This document shows positions 22,971-40,534 of a stretch of 64,000 nucleotides of DNA, in pieces; positions within the stretch are counted from its first letter, which is position 1, and every line of letters begins with the position of its first letter. The notes beneath the pieces are model-generated. The model searched no databases. It saw nothing but the letters and a program-made list of their open reading frames with translations, and had not been told where the DNA came from. This stretch comes from Tubiluchus corallicola. Lineage: Eukaryota > Priapulida > Priapulimorpha > Priapulimorphida > Tubiluchidae. Position numbers and translations under genes: made by a program. The stretch covers positions 1 to 64,000 of the forward strand of contig JAQGDQ010000127.1 in the NCBI GenBank assembly GCA_030141605.1, given 5' to 3'.

Positions 22971-25439
22971 TCATCATATTCATAGTAATTTAATGTTCCA
23001 CATCTGTAATGTATGACAAAAGTTAAAATAATAAGGGATGTAGGTTGATTTACCGTTTCTAAATAGCGAAATGCCGCTGTACGAGCTCAATGTTCGCCCA
23101 GATTTCTAACTGCATGCACATCAATGCACCTATAAATTTATCCTGATAAATCCTGAAAAATTTATCACTGTTCCGTCCAATAAATTTGAAAACCGACAAA
23201 CACAGCCTGTTAAATTCTGATATCGGCTACAATGGTTATTAAAATTCACTTAAGTGTGATTGGGTGACGCGCTCTCAGTTGAGACAAATAAACTAAAGTG
23301 AGATCACTTCAAAATTACAATAAAGTGCGCCTAAAATTTGAAATATTGAGGAATAACTTCTAGTAAAAGCAGTCAGAAACGGAAACGGATTGCACAAGCA
23401 CCTTGCTCTATTGTTTTAATTACCAATTTTATTTTTATTGCAGCGGGATTTTAAACTATTCATTTTATATCCAACAATGAATTACGTTTACCGGTAAAAC
23501 TGAATTTGCAACTTTTTAAAATTATTTTTTAATCTATATCTGTATACAACATACACTGATTGAAGTCACCTTTGTAAATATTTTTCTATAACAATTGTCT
23601 TATGTTTTTAAGTGCTGCATCTTGTATCCATCTACATTGTCTTACATTATTACATTAGTATGTCGTGCCTTGCAGTGGCTAAATGCCCAAAAAACTAAGC
23701 CTCTCTTGTCACGTTAGAGTTTTAAATTCAACAAAGCGATTGTATCGTCATCTCGGCCTCAAAGTTTCTCAGCTCAATATTTGCCTTTCTAAACGCCCCA
23801 TTTGCTCACAATCATATTTATTCGAAATTTTATTCATTCTGCCATAATACTGTTGTAAAGATTTTGAGGAGTATTTAACAAACTCATGATCAATTGTTGC
23901 CGCTCAGCTTTTCACTTTTCTTAAACAGAACAAATAGTCTACTGAGTGTTTAAGAAAGTAGACAAACACTGCCGTCAAAAATTCTGTTAAATAAAAAAGC
24001 ATAGAGCACAATAAGATATTTATATGTAGAAACAGGTGCCATGCCGTCTGCACTACATGTGGTACCGTATCTTCAATGAACCCTGAGACTTAATTTGTGT
24101 AACCATCTGTTGTACCTCACAGTTAGTTGACAAATAAATTGAAGTGTTGAACTTATAGCATATATAAGCCTAACGCTACGGTTTCTTTAACAGTTTTATG
24201 CTGCACTACGCAGTACGTACGTGGATAAATTACCCGTGCTCAGTTAAAGACAAAGAAAATATGAAGAATGGATTTCAGGCCTTGGTCTTTACCAGCAGTG
24301 GCTAAATTTATTACAAGTTTCATGCTTGCCCTTGCCGTTAACTGGATGTATTGTGAAATGCGACTTCTTCAGTCAGGGAGTCCCGTGGTAGTTTTGTACT
24401 TTTGAGATGTCGTTTTTGCTACACATAACTTTTTATCTGAAATGGTGGTTCCCCACTTTTCTTACGGCTTCTTCAGCTGTCAGAAACCGTTAAACCGCAG
24501 AAACAAAAACTCTACAAGGCATAATAATCTTAATTGATATCATTAGTTAGTATCACACAGCAACAACTCGATTGAGTCTTAAGTGCAGAACAAACTTTAT
24601 TTTTTATTCTGTTGGTGTTCCGCGAGCAGCATTAGAGAGCATTTCAGGAGCGAGTCTATTCTCTAAAAATTACTGCTTAATGGCTGCTGCATGGCCGTTG
24701 TGGGTTAAATTGGATTTGGTTCATATCCCTGAATAGTCTAATAAATTTCTAAGATCCGAATAGCTGTTACAGGTTTTCCCAATACGTCAGTTACAGTGTA
24801 TTTTCGAATTATTACCAGAATGTCACATACCATTCAAATCAACTTAAAATTAAATATTATGGTTTTACAGGTGTTTCGGTACGATACACTTTTGCTCTGT
24901 ACAATTTGTTATTTAGTCACGAGACAAGTGATACAGACTAAGAACATGCAGTTTAAATCAGTTTTAAATAAATTAATTAATCAGTTCTAATTAATTGACT
25001 AACTAACAAACAGCTACATTTTTTTGTTTTGAACCAAGGACATCCCAAGTAAGAAACGTATCTTACCAAATATCTTACCGCACATACCACCTACACACAA
25101 TCGCGCGCCCGTGTTTTGTACTTATTTATTGTGTTTCCCAGAAATTTGGCATTGTATTTTCTTTTCGACAAATGTTAGACGATACTTTCATTATAATGCA
25201 CCAATCTGGTCGGTACTTCAACAACATGATTTTAAACTATTTTCGTGACTGTGTGTAGGATGAACTATAAAGATACCGGTTAGAATTTTGGCACTGCGAA
25301 GAACAAGGACATAAAATGCGTCTTTCGCCTTTAGACCGGAACGATAAGATCCGGTTGTTGTAGTACAGGCATACTAATGACATACTAAATACTACACGGC
25401 AGTTGCAAAGAAGAAACAAAATCACACAGTCTAGTCTGC

Positions 25440-25535
25440 AATTTAAGAGTCAAGTTAGAGGTGTTGAACAAGCATAGAGTACCAGCATAATTGTCTTGAA
25501 GGCGAATTGGTCCTTATCTCCGGGAACAATTAAGG
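25440..25535 (+). other. probable 5' UTR exon of VWA gene 2
   Basis: A strong donor (AAGG then GTAAGTATAA) at 25536 pairs with the acceptor TTTTTTAG ending at 26267, 21 bases before the ATG at 26289. This mirrors the 5' UTR intron of VWA gene 1. The exon start is a guess; no clear TATA box is visible. Confidence 0.4.
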
Positions 25536-26288
25536 GTAAGTATAATGCACGATATTATAAATATTTTAGTAAACACTAAGTGCTTAAACTAGGAAAAAAT
25601 TTCTTGCGGGAGCCAGTATGTAACGCTATGTATTAGACAAATACGTTGATGCATGTAAGCCCTCATTATTACTTGCAAGTACTAAAATATATAAATGTTA
25701 ATGGAAGTACCCATATAAAATGTTGTATGTCATAGGCTGCAATGAATCGATCTGTTCCCTTATTTTTTCACGAGACCTGTCTCATTTATTCTCTTGATAA
25801 CGAAGTGCATAGATGTATTTAGGTGGGGTTGAGCATTAAATTGTTTCGAAAAGATAGTATACGAATGGTTTATAGTATTAGTATTTTTGTTTAGTTTTTT
25901 TATTTTATTTAGTCCTTCTCTCGAAAAACCAATTTCCGATTTTTATATTGCGTTTCCATTTTTGTGCCAAATAACATTTTTCAAAAACTTTTCCTTCACC
26001 AGTCTTATTTTATCTCTGCATTTATCATTTTATTTTTTAATTTGCCAATTGTTTTGTTCGTTTGTATGCAATTTTTTCGCGTGTATTGTGAATTTTTCAT
26101 GCGTATTTGTATATGTTTGTTTGTCTATTTAACTCGCCTGAGCATATGAGTCATTGTCGTTAAATTATTATAATAACTGCTAGTTTTGTAATTTTCTACT
26201 AGTCGCCTCTTTTAACACTGTGTTGTTGCTTTCTTTGGGACATATCATTACAATCTTTGTTTTTTAGATAACGTATATCGGAAAAGCC

Positions 26289-31253
<4,965 letters not shown>

Positions 31254-31281
31254 ACATTGGGCTTGAAATCTCTTCATAACT

Positions 31282-31287
31282 AATAAA
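31282..31287 (+). terminator. polyadenylation signal of VWA gene 2
   Basis: AATAAA 29 bases after the stop codon. The distance is short but the context, T/GT-rich sequence some 50 bases on, is usable. Confidence 0.5.
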
Positions 31288-31299
31288 ATAATGGCGATG

Positions 31300-34200
31300 G
31301 CGATATTATGCCCGACTACATTGAAATGTATGATAAATCTATTTATTATGTTTATGCTTAAATGTAACAACTGAAAGGTGAATGGTTGCAAATGGACGAA
31401 GTATTTCATAAGAAAGAAGGTTTTGCTCGCAATTCAAATTTTAAATTTAAATTCATCATAAACCGAAATATGTGTAATTGTATATTTGTTTTTCGTTTTA
31501 TTAATGAAAATGTAACAACAATAACGGATTTGTTTGTTTTTACTGGCGTCATTATTAGGGTCTCAAGAAAAATTTCTAGACTACAGAGTCAGCTTCTACA
31601 CAGTACACATGCAATATAATGTCTATAGGTTTTGATGATATTAGTAAATGATATTAATTAATAATAGCGACAGTGACAGTATCTTGCGAATTTTAACAAG
31701 TATAATCTAAAATCACACCGCCTGACTCTGGCTTAGCATACAATGGGCAATAAGGTGGCTACACATTAATGCTTTTGTAAAAGCCTACAGTCAAAACATA
31801 AGAGATAAAACTATATAACTTATAGTTATCACCTTATATCATTATATAAATTACTACATACATACATATACATATATACAAATTATTATATGAATGCTTA
31901 AATTATATGCAGATCACGTCATTGACTAATTCAGCCACTCAATCACAAAAAATTATGCCTCTCCAATAAAATATGGCAGATGGGAGCCATTAATAGCTTT
32001 GAAATTTATGCATTGACTTCAAACTCATTAATGCTTTTATTAATAATAATTTTTGTTTTACTTTTTTAAAACACTTTACATGATGCAAGTAATAGTTAGA
32101 ATTATCTAGTTTTGTTTTCTGGTCTGAAAAAGAGTTAAAGGCAATTCTTATAATAACAGGGGCAATAATTATAAAGCTATTTATAATAATGCTGAAAAGT
32201 AAATATTATATACTTTATTTCATTTCAGCATTGTGATAGTTCCAACTTTATATTATATAACGTGACTACAAAAATGTCTAGCAAATCATCGCAAAGGGGA
32301 TTTAATAATTTTATACAATGATGCGTGCGTGATATTCAAGGTTTTGCGTGTTACCGGTCAACCAAAATACTGGCCTTCAATGAGAAGTCTAAGGCTGCAC
32401 AAACTCGGCATAAATGTAAAATTACATTTATTTATATTGCAATAAAAAAGCCATGTTCCAGGGTCTAAAGACCAAGTTAAGCATGAAGATAAAATGAACC
32501 AGACTCATTCAACGAATATCTTGTTTAATGGTGAAAATAAATCTGAATCTTAGCTACAGAGAATGATGTCTCAGTTATATACTTATGCACGGCCAATCTA
32601 AAAGACTTCTGTATAAGCACTAATATACATTAAATTTGAAATAACCTAAGTTGCCGACTTTGTGAATAATAATTAACAAGACCTGCATACTACCTATCAA
32701 CGTTAACAAACATAATCCAATTTTGTTCTGTACAATAGTAGCTAGCTGCATAGCAAACTCTTTTGTGCTTGAATAATCAATAAAAATGCAGAAATCTGGA
32801 CTGAATATATTAAACTTAGATTATACAACATCAAATTCTCAAAATCGAAAAATGGAAAGTAAGAAATTCCGATAAGAAAAACAAAAAGACATGACTACAC
32901 CTTGTCGAACCTCTTCAATGTTAGCTCAACTACTCAGGAGTTGAGACACTTTTTAAAACATGTTGCTACAACTATAAATTGCAAATTGTATGTTGCTAAT
33001 TGTCTTTAATGTTATTTTTTGTTTTTATAGACTTTGTGGTGTGGTTACAGTTTATTCATTTATAACATCAATGCAAGAAACTTAATTTGGCAACAACTCT
33101 GATACATAGGGAAGAAGAAATCAGTATTATGGCAGCAGACTTTAACCACAGCTATTTTCGACACTCATTATTTTATTTTTTATAATCTTCCATTTAAAAC
33201 GCAGGAGCAGATACTTTTTTCGTTTTTCTTCATTGATGAATTATAGCATATTTAACTGTGATTGTTGTATCAGTATACTATCTTAATATTTATCTATAAA
33301 AAAAACTTTGCATAAAGCCTATAATATTTATGAATTATTTTTTTTCTGTTTATGGTAGTATTTGACATGCATATTATGTTGTATTAAGTGTTTTGCCAAC
33401 GTACATGTATGTATTTATGCAAATAAAATTGAACTGAATTGAAATTGCAATATACCAATTGTAATAAAATAATATAATGTTCCATTTCATTTGTTTGTAC
33501 TACAGGCTTTTTGGTTGGCCTGAGAATTTAAGATTTTGGAGAATTCGTATGGTTTTAGAATGCTGAGATGAGTCATTTTTGGAGCCTTCAATATCCAATG
33601 GTCATGATGTTGTTTCGTTCTGTTTTTGAGTAGATCAATTTTAGATAAAGTTTTAGTCTGGTGAATTCTGTCTTTGAAATTTTTGCTTTTATGAGAAATT
33701 TTCAGTGATGGCATCCGAGATATGACTCGGATGATCCGAGACAAAACTCGAAATTGAATTGTATTAGGTGAAAAATACTAGTTCTTGGTACGGCCGAAGT
33801 ATAGCCAAATCTCAAAGCCACAAGCTTGAGCTGATATCCAGCGCGGAAGATTTTGGTTATTGCCAATAATGGTTTGTGAAGGTCGTTTCCGAGAATTATT
33901 ATTATTAAATAAGAGTATTCGTTGCACAAACAAAGCAGAATTGTAGCATTACTGATAAGCATTACATACATTGGCAAATACAAAATAAAAAATATATAGG
34001 TACATGTAGAACTACAGATTACTAATATCAAAACTGACGTACTGCTACTTTGTTATAATAACTTAGTGCAATAGTGGCTATTAATTATTATTATTAAATA
34101 TTAATAGTATTAATTATGAGATAAAGATCAACAAGTACAATTATATTATTAATGAAACTGATTCAGATTTTGGCTGCCCAGTGATAATGGCTAGTAGTAT

Positions 34201-34435
34201 TAGATACTACAATTAATCACTACAGATTGCAAAGTTTTATATTATTACTATAAGTATAAAGTATAATTATGACTAGTATTAATTTAACGGGATACACATT
34301 GACTGGGTCAATATACGACATCAAAATTAACCGAGAGTTTGATTTCACGATCACATGCCAGATAATAATATTATTGTTACTTGATACACTTTGTACAAAA
34401 GTTAATCACAAAATTTGGAACCTAATTAGCTACAA

Positions 34436-34482
<47 letters not shown>

Positions 34483-34970
34483 TGAAAAAAATTTATCAAA
34501 AAATCGCCATACAGTCTATTACCAAAAAAATATTGTATTTACCAATACAGTTTATTGGGCCTCAGATGAAAACAGAGTTTGTCATATTGTGAAATAACTG
34601 TACTCTAATATGCTAACCTAGTGGTTCTGCTTTTGACCCACCTTACCACTGCAGTCAAGTTATCCAAGAATTTCTGTAAGCTAAACATTTAATCACTTGC
34701 CTGGCGGTTTGCTTTTGAAGCTCTCGCTGTCTTTCATAGAATGTTTAATCAGTTAGCTGTTGCTGTTATACCAGGGATGCAGGTACAGCATAATAAGATG
34801 TTGCAAAGTTGCAGCTAGATTACCATGCAAACTAGGATGATGGCTGTGTTGTTAAATGAATGGTTAGTGAATTGGGGTGCGTGCTTAATGTAAAACATAT
34901 ATTTACTGTAGGCAATTGCACTACACATGTAGTCAACGCATTATTAAAACACTTTAAACTTGTGTTAGTT
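31300..34970. other. AT-rich intergenic region, no gene recognised
   Basis: Contains a (CATA)n-like patch near 31855-31880, a possible LINE tail near 33385-33450 (AAATAAAATTGAACTGAATTGAA), and a (TA)n run at about 34445-34480. Frames of up to ~110 codons on both strands show no recognisable motif. Confidence 0.55.
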
Positions 34971-34973
34971 AGT

Positions 34974-35515
34974 TAGTTAGAGCGCAGCTTCTCAGTTAAG
35001 CGCAAGTGATCTGGCTAAAAAGCAGCCTTCCCAATGCACTGCACTTATTGGCTATGCCCTGTAGTAATGTTACTGAACACACGATTCAAAACTGTATCAT
35101 TTACTCTAGATTCACTTATAAATGTGAATAAAACTGACAACAGTAAAAATCTTATTGCAAGAGAGAGTCCTAACTGCACCATGTGACACGACAAACTATT
35201 AATTTGAAACGTAGGATGAATTTATTCGGCTATATAAGTCATCCTTGCAATGAACCTATGATGAAATCGTTACGATAGAAAGCGGGAGCTTAGGTGAACC
35301 TACAGACAGAGCCACTTACAAAGAAACATGGGCACCTCCAACTGCAGTTCAAGCACGCCAAGTATTTTGAGAGATTTTGTCTATCATGCAGCAGATTTTC
35401 AATATTTTTGTCAATATGAAAACTTTGTGATCCAATTTCTTCGCATAAAAATGAAGCAGCCGACCTTGGAAGTATTTGTGAAATTTTTGCAAATAAATAG
35501 ACTTGTGTGATTTAG
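34974..35515 (+). pseudogene. Tigger/pogo transposase 3' remnant, plus-strand copy
   Basis: 34974-35107 and 35334-35515 are closely similar to the reverse complement of 37665-37950. The latter belongs to a recognisable Tigger/pogo transposase remnant. Shared strings include GATCTGGCTAAAAA, CAATGCACTGCACTTATTGG and AAAATGAAGCAGCC. About 225 bases (35108-35333) interrupt the match and look like a later insertion. Only the C-terminal end of the gene remains. Confidence 0.65.
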
Positions 35516-35749
35516 AAAAGTAAACTTTTTTATTTTATTTTTTATTAACTCACTTTATAAATTAATATTTTTAAATAACTGCATACTAGTTTAGGCAGTA
35601 CTTCATTTCTAAAATTCATTAAAAGCCTTTGCAGTACTTTTTCGGGAGCTGAGAGAGGTTTATATGACATCTCGCGTACAAACGGTTTGAGTGCTGGAGT
35701 ACATTAGTAGTCTGTTGGACATCATTTTTTGGTCATTCTTAAGTTTTTC

Positions 35750-36350
35750 TTTGGAGCCGTTTTTACAGGGCGCCCCTAAAAGTAACCCAATTTCAATCTG
35801 TGCACATTTTGAGCAAATTAATAAAACTTTGATCCTCCTTACTGAAGGGCCTTTACTCCGTACAGAATAAAGATCAGTGCTCTTAAATGATGAATATGAC
35901 AATGTAGATCATGTATTGGTTAGGACATCGTTAAAACTTCGCAAAAATGTTCTTTAGACCTTACTGAATAAAGATCAGTAGTTCTTAAATGATGAATTTT
36001 GCCATAGAGATTGCTTATTTGTCACTTTTATGTATTCAAATTGGTGTGGTATGTAATGGTACCCCTCATTAAAGTACCTCAAAATCAATTTAAATCACAC
36101 TTTCAGTACATTAGTGGCACTTTGCGAAAATTTTCGTGCCTATCTACTAAATAAAGATTCTGGCTCTTAAGTGATGAATTTAATCGTAAATATCACATGT
36201 TTGCTGCTCTTACGGTTTCAAATTGGTGCATTATGTAGGGGGAGCCCGTAAAGTGCCCCAAAATCAATTTAAGTCACATGCTGAGTACCATAACAAAAAC
36301 TTTGCGAAAATAATCTTTACACCTTACTAGATTCAGATCATGGCTCTTAA
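35750..36350. repeat. degenerate tandem repeat, ~185-bp unit
   Basis: The phrase ATAAAGATC..GGCTCTTAAATGATGAAT recurs at about 35868, 35967, 36152 and 36331, and CCTCAAAATCAATTTAAATC at about 36078 and 36265. The full-period spacing is 179-186 bases. Units are diverged and the first is truncated. Repeat units are too long and directly abutting for any CRISPR-like reading. Confidence 0.75.
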
Positions 36351-36369
36351 ATGACGAAATGATGAAAGG

Positions 36370-37310
36370 AAGGTTGAGCACGCTATTCTGTTCTAACATT
36401 GGTGTACCCCAAGGAGATTGTTTGAGGGTATCCTTTTCTCTTTTTTTTTGCTTTTTATTTTGAGACTATGACTGATGATGATTATATACCCTGTTAAAAA
36501 AATGAAAGACCATACCTATATAGATCTTAATCCAGAAAACTTCAGAGCAGATACTCTAGTTGATCATAATTATAAAAAGCAATGTTTGGAAGACCTTCAT
36601 CTTTAATCTCCATGCAATACCCTGACGATATAACTTACCATACAGCTAATAACAGGTGAACAGCAAGAGATAAAATGCACAATTGGCCGCCGTTTAGAAA
36701 AGCATAATCTTAAGGTCAATAATACGAAGACGGAAGAATATTACAGTTCGTGGAAAAAATATAAATATATTTTTGACAGCTTGATAGAAACCATAGCTGA
36801 CATACAACGAAGGAAGATTTTAGCATTGTATGCCTATTCAGATTTTACAACAGTTTTTGAAAATGGTAGGTATCCTTTTGAAACCAACGTAATGGCATTT
36901 CAACTTTAGTTAAACCTGTACTTTTATAAAATGCTGAATTATGGACAATAAGAGTTAAATAGCAGAAGGAAATTGATGCTTATCAAAGCAGTCTTTATAA
37001 GAAATTATTAAGAATTAAATGGCCTGACAGAATATCCAACATTTGATGATCTGTATGAAGTGGTGAAGAAGAACTCTTGGACTAAACAAATAGAACTAAG
37101 ATTGGGCATCTGCATTAGATTGGGCATGTATTAAGATTACCCCAGGAATCTTATCTTCCTAAAGCATTACGTTGATCTCTTGAAATTACAAAAAAGCTGA
37201 GTGGGAGTCAGCTACTGATCGTATATAGATATACTGCAAAGAGATTTAGCAAATGCAGTTCTAGGTTTGAAGGCAGACAGAAGTAGCTGACATCAACGGG
37301 TGGAGTGTGT
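36370..37310 (+). pseudogene. decayed LINE reverse transcriptase (second remnant)
   Basis: RT motifs in broken frames: NIGVPQGD at 36395-36418, YPDDITY at 36618-36638 (YADD box with the Ala codon changed to Pro), LKVNNTKTEEYY soon after, then the C-terminal region with ILQRDLANAVLGLKAD at about 37230-37280. Stops and frameshifts throughout. This is a different family from the remnant at 14101-15640. Confidence 0.75.
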
Positions 37311-37664
37311 CATGTTTTACAACATACATAAGCATACAAACAACGAAACGATAATGACAAAACTATAGAACAAATGAAAATCAGCAATTTAGTATTCATC
37401 GGTCAATAATATCTTATAGTTATGTAAAGCTCTTGTATAAGTATAAGATTTATTTTACATTTTTGTAAACTTTATATTATATAATTTCTTAATGTAAAGT
37501 GTAAGTATTTCTTGCATTATTATAATAAATGTAGGCTTTAGCTGTACTTATAATCTTATACTTTAGTCCCTAGAAAGGTAAAATGTGTCTAAGTCGTCAA
37601 AAGTCCCATGTACTAATATTGTAGGCGTCGCTTAATAAACTTACTTTGGGATGGACGTGTTTTA

Positions 37665-38270
37665 ACTAAAAGTTTTTTCAAGGTTGGCTGCTTCATTTTT
37701 TACCAAGAAGTTTGGTTACAAAGTTCTCATAATGACAAAAACATTGAAAATCTGTTGCTGTATGATGCACACATTCTGTTAAAATACTTAGCGCTTGGCG
37801 TGCTTCAATTGCAGTTGGTGGTGAGTTGAGTGAAGCAGTTCTGAATCATGTGTTCAGTGATCTTGAGGAAATAGCCAATAAGTGCAGTGCATTGAGAAGG
37901 CTGTTTTTTTTAGCCAGATCATTTACACTTGACTGAGAAGCTGCATCTTCGGAATCCATCACTTCTAAAACTCGTCTGCATTTCTTTTCTGTAGCAAGCC
38001 TTTAGTGTTCGAATAATGCCTTGTTCACACGGCTGAATGAGGGATGTGGTTTGTCAGTAAAAATGTGATGTGTTTTAATGATGTACTGACTACATAGGTA
38101 ATGCAATTGTCTACCAGTAAAATAAAGTTTCACTTTAAGCTTGCATCCCATTTCACTAACCATTCATTAAACAATACACAGCTGTCATCCAAGCATTCGA
38201 ATTTCCACAGTAATCTACCGGCAACTTCGCAACACCTTACTGTAGTATCTGTATCACTGATATAACAGCA
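37665..38270 (-). pseudogene. Tigger/pogo-type DDE transposase remnant, minus-strand copy
   Basis: On the minus strand: FNEWLVKWD (~38150), LLVDNC at 38120-38103 (block holding the second catalytic Asp), STSLKHITF, and LIQPCEQGIIRTLK ending at 38000. These are the hallmark blocks of Tigger/pogo/TIGD transposases. Frames are broken after EM(Q/R) at about 37980. The N-terminal DNA-binding part and the TIRs were not found. Confidence 0.85.
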
Positions 38271-38279
38271 ACAGCTAGC

Positions 38280-39373
38280 TGACTAAACATTATGTGAAAA
38301 GCAGCAAGAGTTTCACTAGACAAGTGATTAAATGTTTAGCTTCCAGAAATAGATAGATCGCAAGCCGCGTTTAGCCCTGCCCAACTTGATAACATAACAC
38401 ACAATCTCACAAACTCCCTCGCTGCAAGTGCTTACAGCATGCAAATAAACTGAAAAACCATGGAAAAATTTGGTACTAGTAAGTTTGTTACAGGCAAATT
38501 TGGTCCTAGCAATTTTGGTACGAGGCAATCTCTTGTAACAGCATAAAAGATTTAATGTAAAAAATAGGAAACTAATTTCCTTGGGACAGACAGCATTATT
38601 AATTTGACAGCTCAGCTTAAATGTTACCTGCCTAACCGGGAGAGATTTTTTCAATAACACATTTGTTTGAGTTTTTTGGCTTGAAGAAACTGATATTTCT
38701 GACTATTTTAATCTTTCCAGGCACTATACGTTTACATAACTTATTCAAGCGTAATGTTTCACCACTATAATTTCTCTGTACTACTGCTAGATAAATTTTA
38801 CTTACGGAAATCTTGTATGGCTGGAGCAAATAAAAGTAATAATAATAGTACCCACTTGACCTTAACTCTTGAGGTATATTTCTATGCAATTTCTGCACGT
38901 GCTTGTGAGCCGCTTTTGTTGAGGCGCAACTCATATGAAGGAGGAGGCAAGACAAAAGGAGAGCTAATTGGGACACCTGCTGGTTTATTGATGTTTTGCG
39001 ATCTATGTATTCTTGGGTAACAAAGTTAATTGCAGTGGATCGGCGGGTCAAAGCAAAAGCGCATGATAAGCATTCCTGCTTACAAACGAAACTGCACTTA
39101 ACAGGATTGATTCTACGCAGAAGTCATAAAACCTTATTGGTCACACTCAAGTGTCTTATTTCAAGCATGTGAAGCAAAAATATTGAGTAAATTATGTGAA
39201 GTTATTTGAGTCTATTATTTGTTGTTTTTATATGCATTTGAATAGAATCTGCCCCTACCAGGTGCTTTGAGTCAATTAGACACCCGATTCTATTAACAGT
39301 GAGTCTAATATACAGCACCTACCGCATTTAGATATACGTAACTTGATCAGAGTGGCTTTCATAATTAATGCTA

Positions 39374-39404
<31 letters not shown>

Positions 39405-39540
39405 TACTATTACCATGACTTTAGATTTTAAATTAGTTTCTTTTTTTAGTTGGAAATTAAAATGGTATTTTAAGCCAGACTCACGGCAACCTGGCAGGTT
39501 GAACCTGGTACTCACTGCCAGTACATTGACTCCTGGTATC
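38280..39540. other. intergenic, upstream of KYAT3-like gene
   Basis: Nothing firm; an (ATT)n/(ATC)n run lies at about 39370-39412. Frames on the minus strand at 38328-39051 have no recognisable domain. Confidence 0.5.
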
Positions 39541-39548
39541 AAAGTTCA

Positions 39549-39634
39549 ATGCACTATTTTGGTAGGACGTGTAGAGCAGTCTGTGGAGTAGCATGTAAAA
39601 GGACTAGGTGGAAGTTTACTGTTAGTAATAAATG
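39549..39634 (+). CDS. candidate first coding exon of KYAT3-like gene (mitochondrial presequence)
   Basis: ATG at 39549 opens 28 codons plus two bases, ending at a donor GGTTAGT (39635). Joined to the acceptor at 40500 it keeps the frame of the aminotransferase exon. The resulting leader of about 40 residues up to the internal Met contains eight Arg/Lys and no Asp or Glu, as expected for a mitochondrial targeting peptide, and vertebrate KYAT3 has such a leader. Inference from frame and composition only; the donor is weak. Confidence 0.45.
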
Positions 39635-40534
39635 GTTAGTAACTTTTTTATTCTATAATAACATTTTATTACTGTATGCAGCATTTAGGTACGGCCATTT
39701 AGGCATAGGACATCTGGGTATGGCACAACTGGACACTGATAAGACCTAATATTGTACCTAAATTATTATTTTGCAATTCTTGGTATTTGGTAAATTTTTA
39801 ATGATTCCCAACTCTCTCACAATATTGTTTAAGATATTATTGCTTCACTAAATTAAACTTATTAAAGAATGTCATATACAATAATTTCGCATTTTTAAAA
39901 CTAGTCAAATTATTCTATAGTTTCTGGTATAGCACTTAATATTACGTGTAGTTTTTAAAATGCAGAAGATACTGAAAGTTCAGATTAACGTTTTATTAAA
40001 ATATGATGACATTTAAACACAAAAAAGCATTGAATGCCTTTATAGTCTAAAAATAGAACATTTATTATAGGAGCTTTTGCCTAACAGGCCTCAAAAGCTG
40101 AATAGATTTGTGCTGCTAGTTTGAGGCATTATGCACATTATATATATAATGTATGTATCCCGAGGTTTTAATTTATAACTTTGAGTTAAGTCCAACTGTC
40201 ATGTAGCAATTAATACCATAAACCGATAACCAAATGTTCTCAAACTAATGCACAATCTTCTATCACATCAATACTTATAATCAAATACAGAGATATAATC
40301 AATTTAAACACTTCTGCTCTACCTGCACTACAGTTTAACATAACATTTATGTTATTATATGCACTTCATTTACCAGCTAATAATGTATTAGCGTAATGTG
40401 CGTAATGCTGTATTTGTTACTTGGCATGACAACATAGTTGGAATGTATGAAATGTCAATGTACTAATGTAATTATATAATTTATTCTGCTATTGTTTTAG
40501 GTTTCAGTACTTGAAGACTTTTCAGTTTTCTACG

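Noticed and set aside
35750-36350. CRISPR-like or gene-like periodicity
   Set aside because: Units of ~185 bp abut with no spacers; a eukaryotic satellite-type repeat explains it.
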